A stretch of DNA of 64,000 nt from CAZACZ01 sp964483695 (GCA_964483695.1 CAZACZ010000003.1:1-64000), one strand, 5' to 3'; positions 42,928 to 51,964 are shown, counted from the first letter of the stretch. Notes: generated from the sequence alone by a model not told the origin. Program-made: numbers and translations.

Positions 42928-44871
42928 CTACGGCCGTCCGAGGCGCTTCGCCAGCCGCTCCGCCAGACGCCCAGCCAAGTACCCGGCCGTGAGGAACCCC
43001 CGACCGGCCATGGCGCCGAAGAGCGTCAGATGCGGATGCAACCGCCGCACCACCGGCACGCCCGAGGCGCGGCGTACCCGGACGCCCGTCCAACTGGCGA
43101 GCACCTGGCCCTCCGTGGCGTCCGGCACGAAGCGGGCGAGCGCTTGGCGGAGCGCGTCCGGGTCGAGGTCGTGGGGCGCCACGTGCCCGCCGTTGACCAT
43201 CGCGACGGCACCGTCGAAGGCGGCGTTGACGGCCCCGGCGATCGGGTAGGGCAAGGCCGGTGCGGCGCCGTGGGGCGCGGGAAGCGCCAGCACCAGTGCG
43301 GCCCCTGCCGCACGCTCGAGGCGCGGTAGGCGCACGCCCGCTACCTCGTCCGCGCCGGCCGCCAGGACGAGGTGCGCCGCGCGCACGCGGCGCTCGTTGC
43401 CGCCGTCCGGGTCGCGCAGGACGGCCTCGATGGCGTCGTCGCGGCACGTCACCCGCACGACCTCGCGGCGCTCCAGGAGACGCGCGCCGTGCGCCCGAGC
43501 CGACCGCGTCAGGGCATGCAGCAGTTGGGCAGGCTCGACCCAACCGCCGTCCGGCACCAGCATCGCGCCATGCGGCGCGCGGTACGCCGCCGGCAGGTCG
43601 CCGGGCTCGAGCCACGTCGGCCCGTCGAGGGCCTGCCACGCGCGTGCTTGCCGGGCCCCGGTCGCGATGCGGAGCACCCCGCTGCGGTGGGCGCCCGAAG
43701 CGAGGTCGGCGCGTTCCAGCGCCCCCACGACCTGCCAGAACTCCGCCAGCCCGGCACGGTCGAGGGGCGTGGCGCGGCCGGTGCGCCCACGATGCGGGTT
43801 GAGCAGCGCAGCCGGCAGGCTCGACGCCCCCTGCACGCCGATGCGTCCCCGTTCGACGACCAGCACCTCGACGCCGCGCCGCGCCAACGCGAACGCGACG
43901 CTGGCGCCGGCGATGCCGGCCCCGACGACGAGCACGCCGGCGTCGTTCGCCCCGGCGTCGTNNNNNNNNNNNNNNNNNNNNNNNNNNNNNNNNNNNNNNN
44001 NNNNNNNNNNNNNNNNNNNNNNNNNNNNNNNNNNNNNNNNNNNNNNNNNNNNNNNNNNNNNCGCCCCGGCGTCGTCCGCCCCGGCGTCGTCCGCCCCGGC
44101 GTCGTTCGCCCCGGCGCCGCCTTCTTCGCCGGCGCGGTGGCTCGGCCGCTCGGCCACCAGGACCTCGCGCTTGCCCCCAACGGGTCCGCTCACCTTGCGC
44201 ACCACCAGGCCCGCGTCCGTCAGAGCGCGGCGCACGACGCCCGCCACGGTGTAGCTGACCAGGGCGCCGCCGGGCGCCAGCACACCCACCAGGCGCGTCA
44301 GGAACGACGGCGTCCACAAGGAGGGAACGACGGCGGGGCTGAACGCGTCGTGGTAGATGGCGTCGACGCACGCTCGGCCGTGGCCGGCCAGGTCCGAGAG
44401 CGCCAGCGGCTCGGTGGCGTCGCCGATCCATAGGTCGAGGGTGACGACGTCGTGGCGGAAGCGGAGCCACCCGGGTCCGGGCGTCTCGGGCAGGGTCTCG
44501 CGCCAGCGCAGCAAGGCGGCGGGCACCGGCGACGGCGCCAGCGCGCCCGGGTAGTCGAGCGCGGCCAGCGTGGCGCTGGAGGGAAGGTCGGTCTCGATCG
44601 CGACGTAGTGCAAGCGGCTGCCGTGCGCCACCGCCATCGACGCGGTGACGAGGAAGTTGAGACCCGCCCCGAAGCCGATCTCCAGCACCGTCGCGCTGCG
44701 ACCGGCAGCGAGGCGTGCGGCCACGCCGCTGCCCTGGAGGAACACCGCGCGCGATTCGCTCAAGGCGCCGTGGCGCGACTTGAAGGTCTGGCCGTGCACC
44801 GCCGAGCGCAGCGTGCGCGAACCGTCGGCGGTGACGACGATCTCCGGACCCCCCTCGCGTTCGCGCTGCAC
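42928..44871 (-). CDS. mnmC: bifunctional tRNA (mnm5s2U34) modification enzyme MnmC, split by an assembly gap
   Basis: A fused methyltransferase and FAD oxidoreductase that converts cmnm5s2U to mnm5s2U in the tRNA wobble position. The N-terminal domain (about 1-245) has VLEIGFGAGLNFLVTA (SAM site) and YHDAFSPAVVPSLWTPSFL. The C-terminal domain has VLVVGAGIAGASVAFALARRGVEVLVVERG (FAD site) and ends LTAGYLAGRLAERL. Between them is a linker of GANDA/GADDA pentapeptide repeats, encoded by 15-bp units and holding the 100-N gap. The frames on both sides agree. The start is GTG 44871; TATCGT (rc 44878-44883) lies 6 nt upstream. Confidence 0.9.
   Translation of the reverse strand: MQREREGGPEIVVTADGSRTLRSAVHGQTFKSRHGALSESRAVFLQGSGVAARLAAGRSATVLEIGFGAGLNFLVTASMAVAHGSRLHYVAIETDLPSSATLAALDYPGALAPSPVPAALLRWRETLPETPGPGWLRFRHDVVTLDLWIGDATEPLALSDLAGHGRACVDAIYHDAFSPAVVPSLWTPSFLTRLVGVLAPGGALVSYTVAGVVRRALTDAGLVVRKVSGPVGGKREVLVAERPSHRAGEEGGAGANDAGADDAGADDAGAXXXXXXXXXXXXXXXXXXXXXXXXXXXXXXXXXXDAGANDAGVLVVGAGIAGASVAFALARRGVEVLVVERGRIGVQGASSLPAALLNPHRGRTGRATPLDRAGLAEFWQVVGALERADLASGAHRSGVLRIATGARQARAWQALDGPTWLEPGDLPAAYRAPHGAMLVPDGGWVEPAQLLHALTRSARAHGARLLERREVVRVTCRDDAIEAVLRDPDGGNERRVRAAHLVLAAGADEVAGVRLPRLERAAGAALVLALPAPHGAAPALPYPIAGAVNAAFDGAVAMVNGGHVAPHDLDPDALRQALARFVPDATEGQVLASWTGVRVRRASGVPVVRRLHPHLTLFGAMAGRGFLTAGYLAGRLAERLAKRLGRP
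43944..44116. repeat. 15-bp tandem repeat encoding the MnmC linker, interrupted by the gap
   Basis: Units CCCCGGCGTCGTCCG or CCCCGGCGTCGTTCG run up to the gap at 43961 and from 44062 to about 44116. On the minus strand each codes for one pentapeptide (GADDA or GANDA). Because the unit is 15 bp, copy-number change keeps the frame. Confidence 0.85.
43962..44061. other. assembly gap (100 N) inside mnmC
   Basis: A placeholder gap in the 15-bp repeat. If the repeat is regular, joining the flanks needs 1 + 15k bases, so 100 is not the true length, although 100 happens to keep the frame (1 mod 3). Confidence 0.9.
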
Positions 44872-44974
44872 GCCGTCACGATACCGCCGGTGTCGCCCGC
44901 ACCAGCGTTCTCACCTTCGGAGGCGCTACGCTGACGACGACTATGGTTCGTCGCACGAGGTCGGTTCCGGAGTC

Positions 44975-46057
44975 ATGGGTCGCGCGTTCGATCTGATGGG
45001 CGAAGCCCTGCTCGCCAGTTGGCGTGCGGTGCAGGGATGGTGGGCGAGCATCGGCGTCGACCCGCGCACCTGGCCGACGTCGCTGTGGATCGTCGTCGGT
45101 GCCGTCGCGGTGCTGGTCGTTGGCGTCGCGCTTCGCTCGAGGCGCAAGCGCGCCCTGCCCGAGGTGCTGTTGTCCCACGGCGAGGTCGTGTTGGTGGACG
45201 ACGCCGCCGAGTCGGCAACGTACGTGACGGCGCCCGTCCAGGCGCCCGCCAACACCCACTACCAGTTGCGCATGACGCTCAGCAACCTCAACGCCTTCCC
45301 GCTGCAGCTCTTGGAGGTGGCGGTCCGCACACGGACGACGAAGGCGCCGGTAGTGGCCGAGGCGGCGGCGGTGGTGCCGCCCCATGGCTCGGTCGACGTG
45401 GTGGCGGACTTCTTCGACCTTCCGGGTGACGCCGCCACCGTCGAGGTCTTCCTCTTCAGCACCCGCACGCGGGGGCGCACGTTGCGCCTCGCCGCGCCGC
45501 TCGAATGGGAACCGTGGGACCGCCGCTACCGCATCAAGGCGCTGGCACTGCGCTCCGACGCGGGTCGGTCGCTGGCGTCGCAGGTGCGCACCCAGCGGGC
45601 GAAACGCGCCTACCAACGGGAGCGCTTGCGGCAGCGCAGCGCGAGCGCGACCCAAGAAGCGGTGCGGCGCGCGGAGGACCTGCGCCGCGGGATCCAGGAG
45701 CGGCGCGCGGCGGCGCAGCGTCGCCGAGCCGAAGCCGGCGAGGCGCTTCGCGCCATGACCAGCGCCACGGGCACGGGCTTGAGCGTCGGTACCGCCACGC
45801 CGGCGCGCGACGCCCTACCGCCCGCGGCGCCGCGCCTCCCGCGCGGAACGCCGTCGGCGTCCGCCGCCCGTCCGGCAACGCCTGGGATGGCACGCCCGGC
45901 GCCATCGCCGCACCCGAGCGCGTCGTCCGACGTGACCACCGACGCCCGCCCTGCGCGCACCGAGCCCCGTTCTCCTGCTCCTGTCGAGCCGACCCCGCAG
46001 GACGAGCCGCGCCCGGAGCTCGAGCGGCCGCGCCTGCGCTTCCCCGACGAGTTCTGA
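44975..46057 (+). CDS. membrane-anchored protein of unknown function
   Basis: A 360-residue protein with one transmembrane helix (about residues 32-52, LWIVVGAVAVLVVGVAL), preceded by a short amphipathic stretch. A beta-rich domain follows (VLLSHGEVVLVDDAAES to LAAPLEWEPW, about 60-185), resembling an Ig- or late-embryogenesis-like fold. Then comes a highly charged Arg/Ala/Gln helix (190-255) and a Pro/Ala/Ser-rich tail. I do not recognise the family. The start is ATG 44975 with CGGAG upstream; an overlapping ATG at 44943 opens another frame. Confidence 0.65.
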   Translation: MGRAFDLMGEALLASWRAVQGWWASIGVDPRTWPTSLWIVVGAVAVLVVGVALRSRRKRALPEVLLSHGEVVLVDDAAESATYVTAPVQAPANTHYQLRMTLSNLNAFPLQLLEVAVRTRTTKAPVVAEAAAVVPPHGSVDVVADFFDLPGDAATVEVFLFSTRTRGRTLRLAAPLEWEPWDRRYRIKALALRSDAGRSLASQVRTQRAKRAYQRERLRQRSASATQEAVRRAEDLRRGIQERRAAAQRRRAEAGEALRAMTSATGTGLSVGTATPARDALPPAAPRLPRGTPSASAARPATPGMARPAPSPHPSASSDVTTDARPARTEPRSPAPVEPTPQDEPRPELERPRLRFPDEF

Positions 46058-46121
46058 GCGCCCAGCCAGGCGCCTGCCCGTCAAGGCCGCCCTTCGGTAT
46101 GCTGGGCGGCCGGAGGTCGTC

Positions 46122-47231
46122 ATGAAGATCGAGCGCGTGGAGATGCGCGAGCTGACCGTGAAGCTCCGCTTCCGCTTCGAGACCAGCTTCGGCGTCGAGG
46201 AAGACCTGCGCAAGGTGCTGCTGGTGGTGCACGCCGGCGGGCTGGAGGGGTACGGCGAGGTGACGGCGGGACGCGTCCCCGGCTACAGCTACGAGACCTC
46301 CTCCACCACCTGGACCGCGCTCGAGGAGTACGTCCTGCCGCGGGTGGTGGGGCACACGTTCGCCACCCCGGCGCAGCTCGTGGCGGCGCTGCGTGGCATC
46401 CGGGGCCACTCCATGGCCGTGGCCGCGCTCGAGACCGCCTTCTGGGACCTCCAGGCCAAGGCGGCCGGGATGCCGTTGTGGACCCTGCTCGGCGGCGTGC
46501 GCACGTCGATCCCGGTGGGCGCGTCGCTCGGCATCCAGGCGAGCGTGGAGGAGACGGTGGAGCTCGCGCAGCGGCACGTGGCCGAGGGCTACCGCCGCTT
46601 GAAGTTCAAGATCAAGCCCGGCTGGGACGTCGTGCCGCTCCGAGCGGTGCGCGACGCGCTGCCCGACGCCGCGCTCACGGTCGACGCCAACAGCGCCTAC
46701 CGCATCACCGACGCGCGCGTCTTCCACGCCCTCGACGAGCTTGGGCTCGACTACATCGAACAGCCCTTGGCGCACGACGACCTGATCGATCACGCCAAGC
46801 TGCAAGCGATGCTGCGCACGCCGATCTGCCTCGACGAGTCGGTGCACTCCGCCGCCGACGCCCGCAAGGGCCTGGCGATGGACGCCGGGCGGGTGATCAA
46901 CGTCAAGGTCGGTCGGGTGCGTGGCCACCTCGAAGCGCGCCGCGTCCACGACGTGGCGCTGGCGTTCGGAGCGCCGGTGTGGTGCGGCGGCATGCTCGAG
47001 CTTGGGGTCGGCCGGGCGCACAACCTGCACCTCAGCACGCTGGAGGACTTCACCCTCCCGGGCGACACCGCCAGCGCCAGCCGCTACTGGGGCGACGACG
47101 ACATCGTGGAGCAGGCGCTGGAAGCGACGGACGGCCTGCAGCACGTCCCCAGCGATGGGCCGGGGCTGGGCGTGACGCTGCGTCACGACCTGATCGAGCG
47201 CACCACCGTGCGCTACCACGACGCTCGCTAG
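46122..47231 (+). CDS. o-succinylbenzoate synthase / N-acylamino-acid racemase (MenC/NSAR)
   Basis: A 369-residue enolase-superfamily enzyme. The KxK motif is K161-F-K163 in RRLKFKIKPG; metal ligands lie in LTVDANSAY (Asp188), YIEQPL and CLDESV, and the second catalytic Lys in NVKVGRVRG. The 20s loop and the length match the MenC family that contains the Deinococcus N-acylamino-acid racemase. No other men genes are nearby, so either menaquinone synthesis or N-succinylamino-acid racemisation is possible. TATGCT (46098-46103) and CGGAGG (46111-46116) precede the ATG. Confidence 0.87.
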   Translation: MKIERVEMRELTVKLRFRFETSFGVEEDLRKVLLVVHAGGLEGYGEVTAGRVPGYSYETSSTTWTALEEYVLPRVVGHTFATPAQLVAALRGIRGHSMAVAALETAFWDLQAKAAGMPLWTLLGGVRTSIPVGASLGIQASVEETVELAQRHVAEGYRRLKFKIKPGWDVVPLRAVRDALPDAALTVDANSAYRITDARVFHALDELGLDYIEQPLAHDDLIDHAKLQAMLRTPICLDESVHSAADARKGLAMDAGRVINVKVGRVRGHLEARRVHDVALAFGAPVWCGGMLELGVGRAHNLHLSTLEDFTLPGDTASASRYWGDDDIVEQALEATDGLQHVPSDGPGLGVTLRHDLIERTTVRYHDAR

Positions 47232-48037
47232 GCCAGCACCGTGTCCAACCGCAGGATGTCCAGCAGCTTGGCGTGCAGGTGGCCGTTGCTGGCTACCAGC
47301 ACCGGGTCGTCCAAGCGGTAGGGGGCGTTGCCGGCGCCGGTGACGGCGCCGCCGGCTTCGCGGATCATGAGCACCCCGGCGGCCACGTCCCAGGGGCGCA
47401 GCGCCAGCTCCCAGAAGCCATCGAGGCGACCGCTGGCGACGTAGCACAGGTCGAGCGCGGCCGCCCCGGGGCGCCGGATCGACTGCACCTGCGGCAGGAC
47501 GCGGGCGAACACCTCGAGGTTGCGCCGGATGTCGGGCTCGACGTAAGCGAACCCGGTACCGAGCAGCGCCCGCCTGGGTGTGGCTTCCTGCGATACCCGG
47601 ACCGGCCTGCCGTTCAGGTGGGCGCCGCCGCCCCGCACGGCATGGAACGTCTCGTCGCGCTCGCCGTCGACCACCACGCCCAAGGCCAGCTCGCCGTCGA
47701 TCTCCAAGGCGATCGACACGCAGTAGAACGGGAACCCGTGGGCGTAGTTCACGGTGCCGTCCAGGGGATCGACGATCCAGCGGTAGCGGCCCTCGCCCGC
47801 CTGCCCCGCTTCCTCGCCCAGGATCACGTGGCCGGGGTGCGCCCCGGCGATCACCTCACGGATGCGGGCCTCGCACAGGGTGTCGACGCGGGTTACCGGG
47901 TCGACGTCGCTGGACTTGGTGCGGAGATCGAGCTCGGCGCCGCGTTCGGCGAGCTGGATGCGGGCCGCTTCGCGTGCGGCTCGGATGGCGGTGTGGAGGT
48001 AGGGGGTGAGGTCGTCGCGGTCCTCGGGTCCTGCCAT
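47228..48037 (-). CDS. inositol monophosphatase family protein
   Basis: A 269-residue Mg2+-dependent phosphatase. Metal motifs are LGEEAG, the family motif WIVDPLDGTVNYAHGFPFYCVSIAL (DPxDGT), and ELALRPWDVAAGVLMIREAGG (WDxxAG). It may act on inositol-1-phosphate or a related sugar phosphate. The ATG at 48037 is 6 nt after TACAGT (rc 48044-48049): leaderless. The promoter and first 145 nt lie within the 3' end of ndh on the same strand. Its 3' end overlaps the convergent MenC/NSAR gene by 4 bp (47228-47231). Confidence 0.9.
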   Translation of the reverse strand: MAGPEDRDDLTPYLHTAIRAAREAARIQLAERGAELDLRTKSSDVDPVTRVDTLCEARIREVIAGAHPGHVILGEEAGQAGEGRYRWIVDPLDGTVNYAHGFPFYCVSIALEIDGELALGVVVDGERDETFHAVRGGGAHLNGRPVRVSQEATPRRALLGTGFAYVEPDIRRNLEVFARVLPQVQSIRRPGAAALDLCYVASGRLDGFWELALRPWDVAAGVLMIREAGGAVTGAGNAPYRLDDPVLVASNGHLHAKLLDILRLDTVLA

Positions 48038-49356
48038 GCCGTCACTGTAGCAGCGTGCTCCCCGGCGCCGTCGCGCGTGGGCGCCCACGCCGTGCCCGCC
48101 GACGGCTCGAGGATCAAGCGAGCGTGGCGGTCGTACGTGAGGTACTCGTAGGCCCAGCTGAACAACGCCGAGAAGCGGTTGCGGAAGCCGGGCAGGTACA
48201 CCAGGTGCAGGAACAGCCACGCCAGCCAACCCAGGAACCCGCGCATCTTCAGGCCGAAGAAGCGCGGAGCGAGCTCGGCTACGCCGGCGTTGCGGCCGAC
48301 GATGGCCATGCTGCCGAGGTCGCGGTAGGAGAACGGCTCGCCCGGCCGGCCCTGCAGGCGCCGCTGGATGGTACGGGCGACGTGCTTCCCGCCCTGGATG
48401 GCGACCTGCGCCACCTGCGGGTACGGTCGGCCGTCCGCGCCCGTGGCGGCCGCGACGTCGCCGATGGCGAAGGTGTCGGGGCGACCGGGCAGGCTCAGGT
48501 CGGGCTCGACCACGACGCGGGCGCCGCGGGTCGTCTCGGCGCCGAGCGCATCGACCAGCGGGTGCGCGCGCACGCCGGCGGCCCAGATCAAGGTGTGGCA
48601 GGGGATGAGCTCGCCGGAGCGCAGCACCACCGCGTCCGGCCGCGCCTCCGCCACCACCGAGTTGAGCCGCACGTCGACGCCACGACGCCGGAGCACGCGT
48701 TCGGTGTAGCGCCGGGTGCCGTCACCGAACGGAGGGAGGACGTGGGCGCCGGCTTCGATCAGCACCACGCGGGCCAGGCGCAGGTCGAGCTCGGGGTAGT
48801 CGGCGGGGAGAACGCGGTCGAACAGCTCGACCATGGCGCCCGCCATCTCGACGCCGGTGGGGCCGGCGCCGACGATGACGAACGTGAGCGCGCCCTTCTC
48901 GATCAGCGAAGGGTCGGCGGCTGCTCGTTCGAACTGCGTCAGGACGTGGCTCCGCAACGCCACCGCGCGCTCCAGGCTCTTCAGCACGAAGCCGTACTGG
49001 CGCACGCCGGGCACGCCGAAGTCGTCGTAGACGGCGCCGGCAGCGACGACCAGGTAGTCGTAGGGCAGCCGGGTGCCGTCCTCCAGCACGACCTCCTTGG
49101 CGTGGCCGTCGACGGCCGAGACGGTGCCGCGGCGGAAGCGGACGTTGGCCTGACCGCGGAAGATGTCGCGCACCTGATGGGCGACGTCACCGTCGTCGAG
49201 CGCGGCGGTAGCGACCTGGTAGAGCAGCGGTTGGAAGGTGTGGAAGTTGTTGCGGTCGATCACCAGCACGTCGACCGGCGCGTGGCGCAGGCCCTTGGCG
49301 GCGTGCAGGCCACCGAAGCCAGCTCCGACGATGATCACGCGCGGACGCGTCGTCAT
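47893..49356 (-). CDS. ndh: type II NADH:quinone oxidoreductase (Ndh-2)
   Basis: A 487-residue non-proton-pumping NADH dehydrogenase. The FAD site is RVIIVGAGFGGLHAAKGL at the N-terminus, the NADH site FVIVGAGPTGVEMAGAM, and the second FAD contact TFAIGDVAAA. The family's C-terminal membrane-binding helices appear as GFLGWLAWLFLHLVYLPGFRNR. The family usually ends near residue 430-440; here the frame continues about 48 residues into the IMPase gene in another frame, a low-complexity tail that may not be functional. No ribosome-binding site beyond GGGTTC is evident. Confidence 0.92.
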   Translation of the reverse strand: MTTRPRVIIVGAGFGGLHAAKGLRHAPVDVLVIDRNNFHTFQPLLYQVATAALDDGDVAHQVRDIFRGQANVRFRRGTVSAVDGHAKEVVLEDGTRLPYDYLVVAAGAVYDDFGVPGVRQYGFVLKSLERAVALRSHVLTQFERAAADPSLIEKGALTFVIVGAGPTGVEMAGAMVELFDRVLPADYPELDLRLARVVLIEAGAHVLPPFGDGTRRYTERVLRRRGVDVRLNSVVAEARPDAVVLRSGELIPCHTLIWAAGVRAHPLVDALGAETTRGARVVVEPDLSLPGRPDTFAIGDVAAATGADGRPYPQVAQVAIQGGKHVARTIQRRLQGRPGEPFSYRDLGSMAIVGRNAGVAELAPRFFGLKMRGFLGWLAWLFLHLVYLPGFRNRFSALFSWAYEYLTYDRHARLILEPSAGTAWAPTRDGAGEHAATVTAWQDPRTATTSPPTSTPPSEPHAKRPASSSPNAAPSSISAPSPATSTR

Positions 49357-49469
49357 GGGCGAACCCCCTTCGTGAGGTGACGCGGCGGCGCTGCCGGGAG
49401 CGGCAGGGTCCGGTTCCCGGAGGAGGTGCCGGCCGTGCTGCCGGTGTCGCCTAGGGCGCCGGGCGCGTC

Positions 49470-49483
49470 GGGACGAACGTCCC
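49470..49483. promoter_or_regulatory. palindrome upstream of ndh
   Basis: GGGACG-AA-CGTCCC, a perfect 6-bp dyad with a 2-nt centre, lies 114 bp before the ndh ATG in the 215-bp gap between the methyltransferase stop and ndh. It could be an operator; no clear -10/-35 pair could be set around it. Confidence 0.3.
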
Positions 49484-49571
49484 TCGTGAAAAAGAGTACA
49501 AGAAGCGCGGCGCTCCCATGTGGCCTGGCGAACGCAGGCGCGGCGTCGCGGCGTGGTGGCGCGGACCTGGT

Positions 49572-50252
49572 CTAGCCGCGTCGCACGGCCACGCACGTCA
49601 GCGCGTGCTTCGCGATGCCCCAGTGATCGAACGGGCCCTGCCGGATCTCGACGTCGTCCCAGCCGTCGCCCAGCGCGTCCAGCGCGCGTTCCGGGGTGTA
49701 GAAGCGGTAGGTGCGGTCGATCGACGGTAGGTGCCACTGCCCCGGAGCGACCTCGCGCGCGCCGCGGTAGTCGTACTGAAGCCCTTGGCGGCGGTGCTCG
49801 TCGGCGTTGACCACGAACGCCAGCACGCCGCCGCGCGTCAGCACCCGCCGGGCGTCGCGCAGCGTGCGGCGCGCTTGCGTGGCGTCCAAGAAGTGGAGCG
49901 CGAAGCGCGACGTCACCAGCACGAAGCGGCCGTCGTCGAACGGCAGGGGGTCGGCGAAGTCGGCGCAGCGCGCGTCGAAGCCGTACCGCTCCCGCACGAA
50001 CGTCGCCGCGCGCGCTTCGCCGTCGATCCCCACGGGCGTGAGCCCCTCGTGGTGGAGGCGCAGCATGTCGGCGCCGAGGCCGCAGCCGAGGTCGAGCGCG
50101 CGCGGCGCGGCGCCGTCGGAGTCGGCGGGACGCGGCACGCGCGGCAGGACGTCATCGAGCCAGGCCGTCCCGCGGCGTTGCACCTCGGGGTCGAGACCGT
50201 CATCGATCAGGGCGCGGTAGATCTTGCTCCACCCGCCCGGATCTTGGTTCAC
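49572..50252 (-). CDS. class I SAM-dependent methyltransferase
   Basis: A 226-residue soluble methyltransferase. Motif I is ALDLGCGLGADMLRL (about residues 52-66), followed by an acidic residue in VGIDGEA and motif post-I DARCADFADPLPFDDGRF. The C-terminal TYRFYTPERALDALGDGWDDVEI is typical of ubiquinone/tellurite-type methyltransferases. The substrate is unknown. The GTG at 50252 lies 7 nt after the sdaAA stop, so it may be the last gene of the serine-dehydratase operon. Confidence 0.8.
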   Translation of the reverse strand: MNQDPGGWSKIYRALIDDGLDPEVQRRGTAWLDDVLPRVPRPADSDGAAPRALDLGCGLGADMLRLHHEGLTPVGIDGEARAATFVRERYGFDARCADFADPLPFDDGRFVLVTSRFALHFLDATQARRTLRDARRVLTRGGVLAFVVNADEHRRQGLQYDYRGAREVAPGQWHLPSIDRTYRFYTPERALDALGDGWDDVEIRQGPFDHWGIAKHALTCVAVRRG

Positions 50253-50259
50253 GCGTGCC

Positions 50260-51102
50260 TCACCGCGCCATCTTCAGCGCGATGCGGCGGCCGGTCGGGG
50301 TGTCGGCGATGCCGCCTTCCCCGGTCTCGCGCAGCTCGGGCGGCAGCATCCGGCCGACGGACGCCATGGCGAGCACCACCTCGTCGGGCGGGATGACCGA
50401 CTCCACGCCCGCCAACGCCAACTGCGCGGCCGCGACGGCGTGCACGGCGAAGAAGGCGTTGCGCGACACGCACGGCACCTCGACGTAGCCGCCCACCGGG
50501 TCGCACACCAACCCGATGGTGTTCATCAGCGCCTGCGCGGCCGCGTGGACGGCGGCGCGGGCGCTGCCGCCCAGCATCTCGGTGACGGCCGCGGCGGCCA
50601 TGGCTGCGCTCGAGCCGATCTCGGCCTGGCACCCTCCGGTCGAGCCGGCGATGAACATGCTCTTGCTGATGACCTCGCCGATGCCGGCGGCCAGCACCAG
50701 CGGCATCACCACCGCCTCGTCGGGCAGGTCGAGATGATCGGCCACCCCGAGCAACGCACCCGGGACGGTGCCCGCGCTGCCCGCGGTCGGTGCTGCCACG
50801 ATCCGGCCCATGCGGGCGTTCTCCTCGTTCACCGCCATGGCGTACGCCTGCACGCGCTTCAGCAGCGGGGCGTGCAGCGCGTCGCCGGCGTCGTGCATCG
50901 TCTTGGCGTTCCAGCCCACCATGCCGGTCCGGCTTGGGACGGTGGAGGAGAGGCCGCGCCGGATGGCGTCGCGCATCTCGTCGACGCGGGTGCGCATGGT
51001 GGCGAGCACCGTGGCCCTGGCCTGCTCGTCGTCGCCCACCTCGTCCTGGAGTACCGCTTCGGAAGCCTTGCCGATGGCGCCGGCCAGCTCTTCGAGGGTC
51101 AT
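50260..51102 (-). CDS. sdaAA: L-serine dehydratase, alpha subunit (Fe-S)
   Basis: A 280-residue subunit of the [4Fe-4S] enzyme that deaminates L-serine to pyruvate. MVGWNAKTMHDAGD, VAAPTAGSAGTVPGALLG, FIAGSTGGCQAEIGSSAAMAAAA and LVCDPVGGYVEVPCVSRNAF carry conserved Cys residues for the cluster. Its ATG overlaps the sdaAB stop by 4 nt. Confidence 0.95.
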   Translation of the reverse strand: MTLEELAGAIGKASEAVLQDEVGDDEQARATVLATMRTRVDEMRDAIRRGLSSTVPSRTGMVGWNAKTMHDAGDALHAPLLKRVQAYAMAVNEENARMGRIVAAPTAGSAGTVPGALLGVADHLDLPDEAVVMPLVLAAGIGEVISKSMFIAGSTGGCQAEIGSSAAMAAAAVTEMLGGSARAAVHAAAQALMNTIGLVCDPVGGYVEVPCVSRNAFFAVHAVAAAQLALAGVESVIPPDEVVLAMASVGRMLPPELRETGEGGIADTPTGRRIALKMAR

Positions 51103-51806
51103 CGGATCGCCTCCTCGGGCATCGCAGGTGCCCCCAGCGCCGGGCCTTGCATCACCTCGGGCAGCATGCGAACGCGGTGGACGAACGGCAGGTGCGCCAA
51201 GTACGCGAGCGCGTAGTCGGCCACCGGCCTGTCGATCTCCACCGACATCATCGCCTCGCCGCCGCGCTTGCGCCGCGCCGAGTGCAGCGTGGCGATGTTG
51301 CCGCCATCGTCGGCGATGACGCGCGCGACGCGCGCGATGACGCCGGGGCGGTCGGTGTGCAGCACCAGCAGCGTGTGCGCGGCGCCACCGAACTGCACCT
51401 CGAAACCGTCGACACGCACGATGCGGATGAGGCCGCCGCCGATGCTCGAGCCGAGCAGCGCGACGCGCTCCTCACCGCGCTCTAGGTCGACGTGCACGCT
51501 GTTCGGATGGACATCGCCGAGGTCGGCCGCGCCGAACTCGAGCGTCAGGCCGGCTTCGGCGGCGTGGGCGAAGGCGTCGCGGATGCGGGGGTCGTCCGGG
51601 AAGAACCCGAGCAGACCCCCCGCCAGCGCCAAGTCGGTGCCGTGGCCCTTGGCGGTCTTGGCGAACGAACCGTGCAAGGTGAGCCGCGCCCGCTCCGGCA
51701 CGCCGCCCAACGCGTGCCGGGCCAGCAGGGCGACGCGGCATGCGCCGGCGGTATGAGAACTCGAGGGTCCGACCATCACCGGGCCGATCTGGTCCAGAAG
51801 CGCCAT
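51099..51806 (-). CDS. sdaAB: L-serine dehydratase, beta subunit
   Basis: A 235-residue subunit with the iron-sulfur enzyme beta domain (IGPVMVGPSSSHTAGACRVALLAR at the front) and a C-terminal ACT domain (LLVLHTDRPGVIARVARVIADDGGNIATLHSARRKRGGEAMMSVEID), a likely serine-binding regulatory part. TAGACT (rc 51816-51821) lies 9 nt before the ATG, so it probably has an almost leaderless mRNA. Together with sdaAA it forms one operon. Confidence 0.95.
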   Translation of the reverse strand: MALLDQIGPVMVGPSSSHTAGACRVALLARHALGGVPERARLTLHGSFAKTAKGHGTDLALAGGLLGFFPDDPRIRDAFAHAAEAGLTLEFGAADLGDVHPNSVHVDLERGEERVALLGSSIGGGLIRIVRVDGFEVQFGGAAHTLLVLHTDRPGVIARVARVIADDGGNIATLHSARRKRGGEAMMSVEIDRPVADYALAYLAHLPFVHRVRMLPEVMQGPALGAPAMPEEAIR

Positions 51807-51895
51807 ATGGCGGCCAGTCTAGCGCCGCCGTGGCGCGCGCGATGCGCCGGACGAACGCGCCGGCGCGGGAGACGGCGCGGTCCGCCGCCGCGCCG

Positions 51896-51950
51896 CGGGA
51901 ACGGGCCGGAGCGGTCCGTGACGGAGCGGTCCGTGGCGGAGCGGACCGCG
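51896..51950. repeat. short 15-bp tandem repeats
   Basis: About three copies of a GGAGCGGTCCGTGGC-type unit (with GAC/GGC variants) between the sdaAB promoter and the HU2 terminator. No gene is seen in 51807-52023. Confidence 0.5.
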
Positions 51951-51964
51951 GGGGCGCGCGGCCC

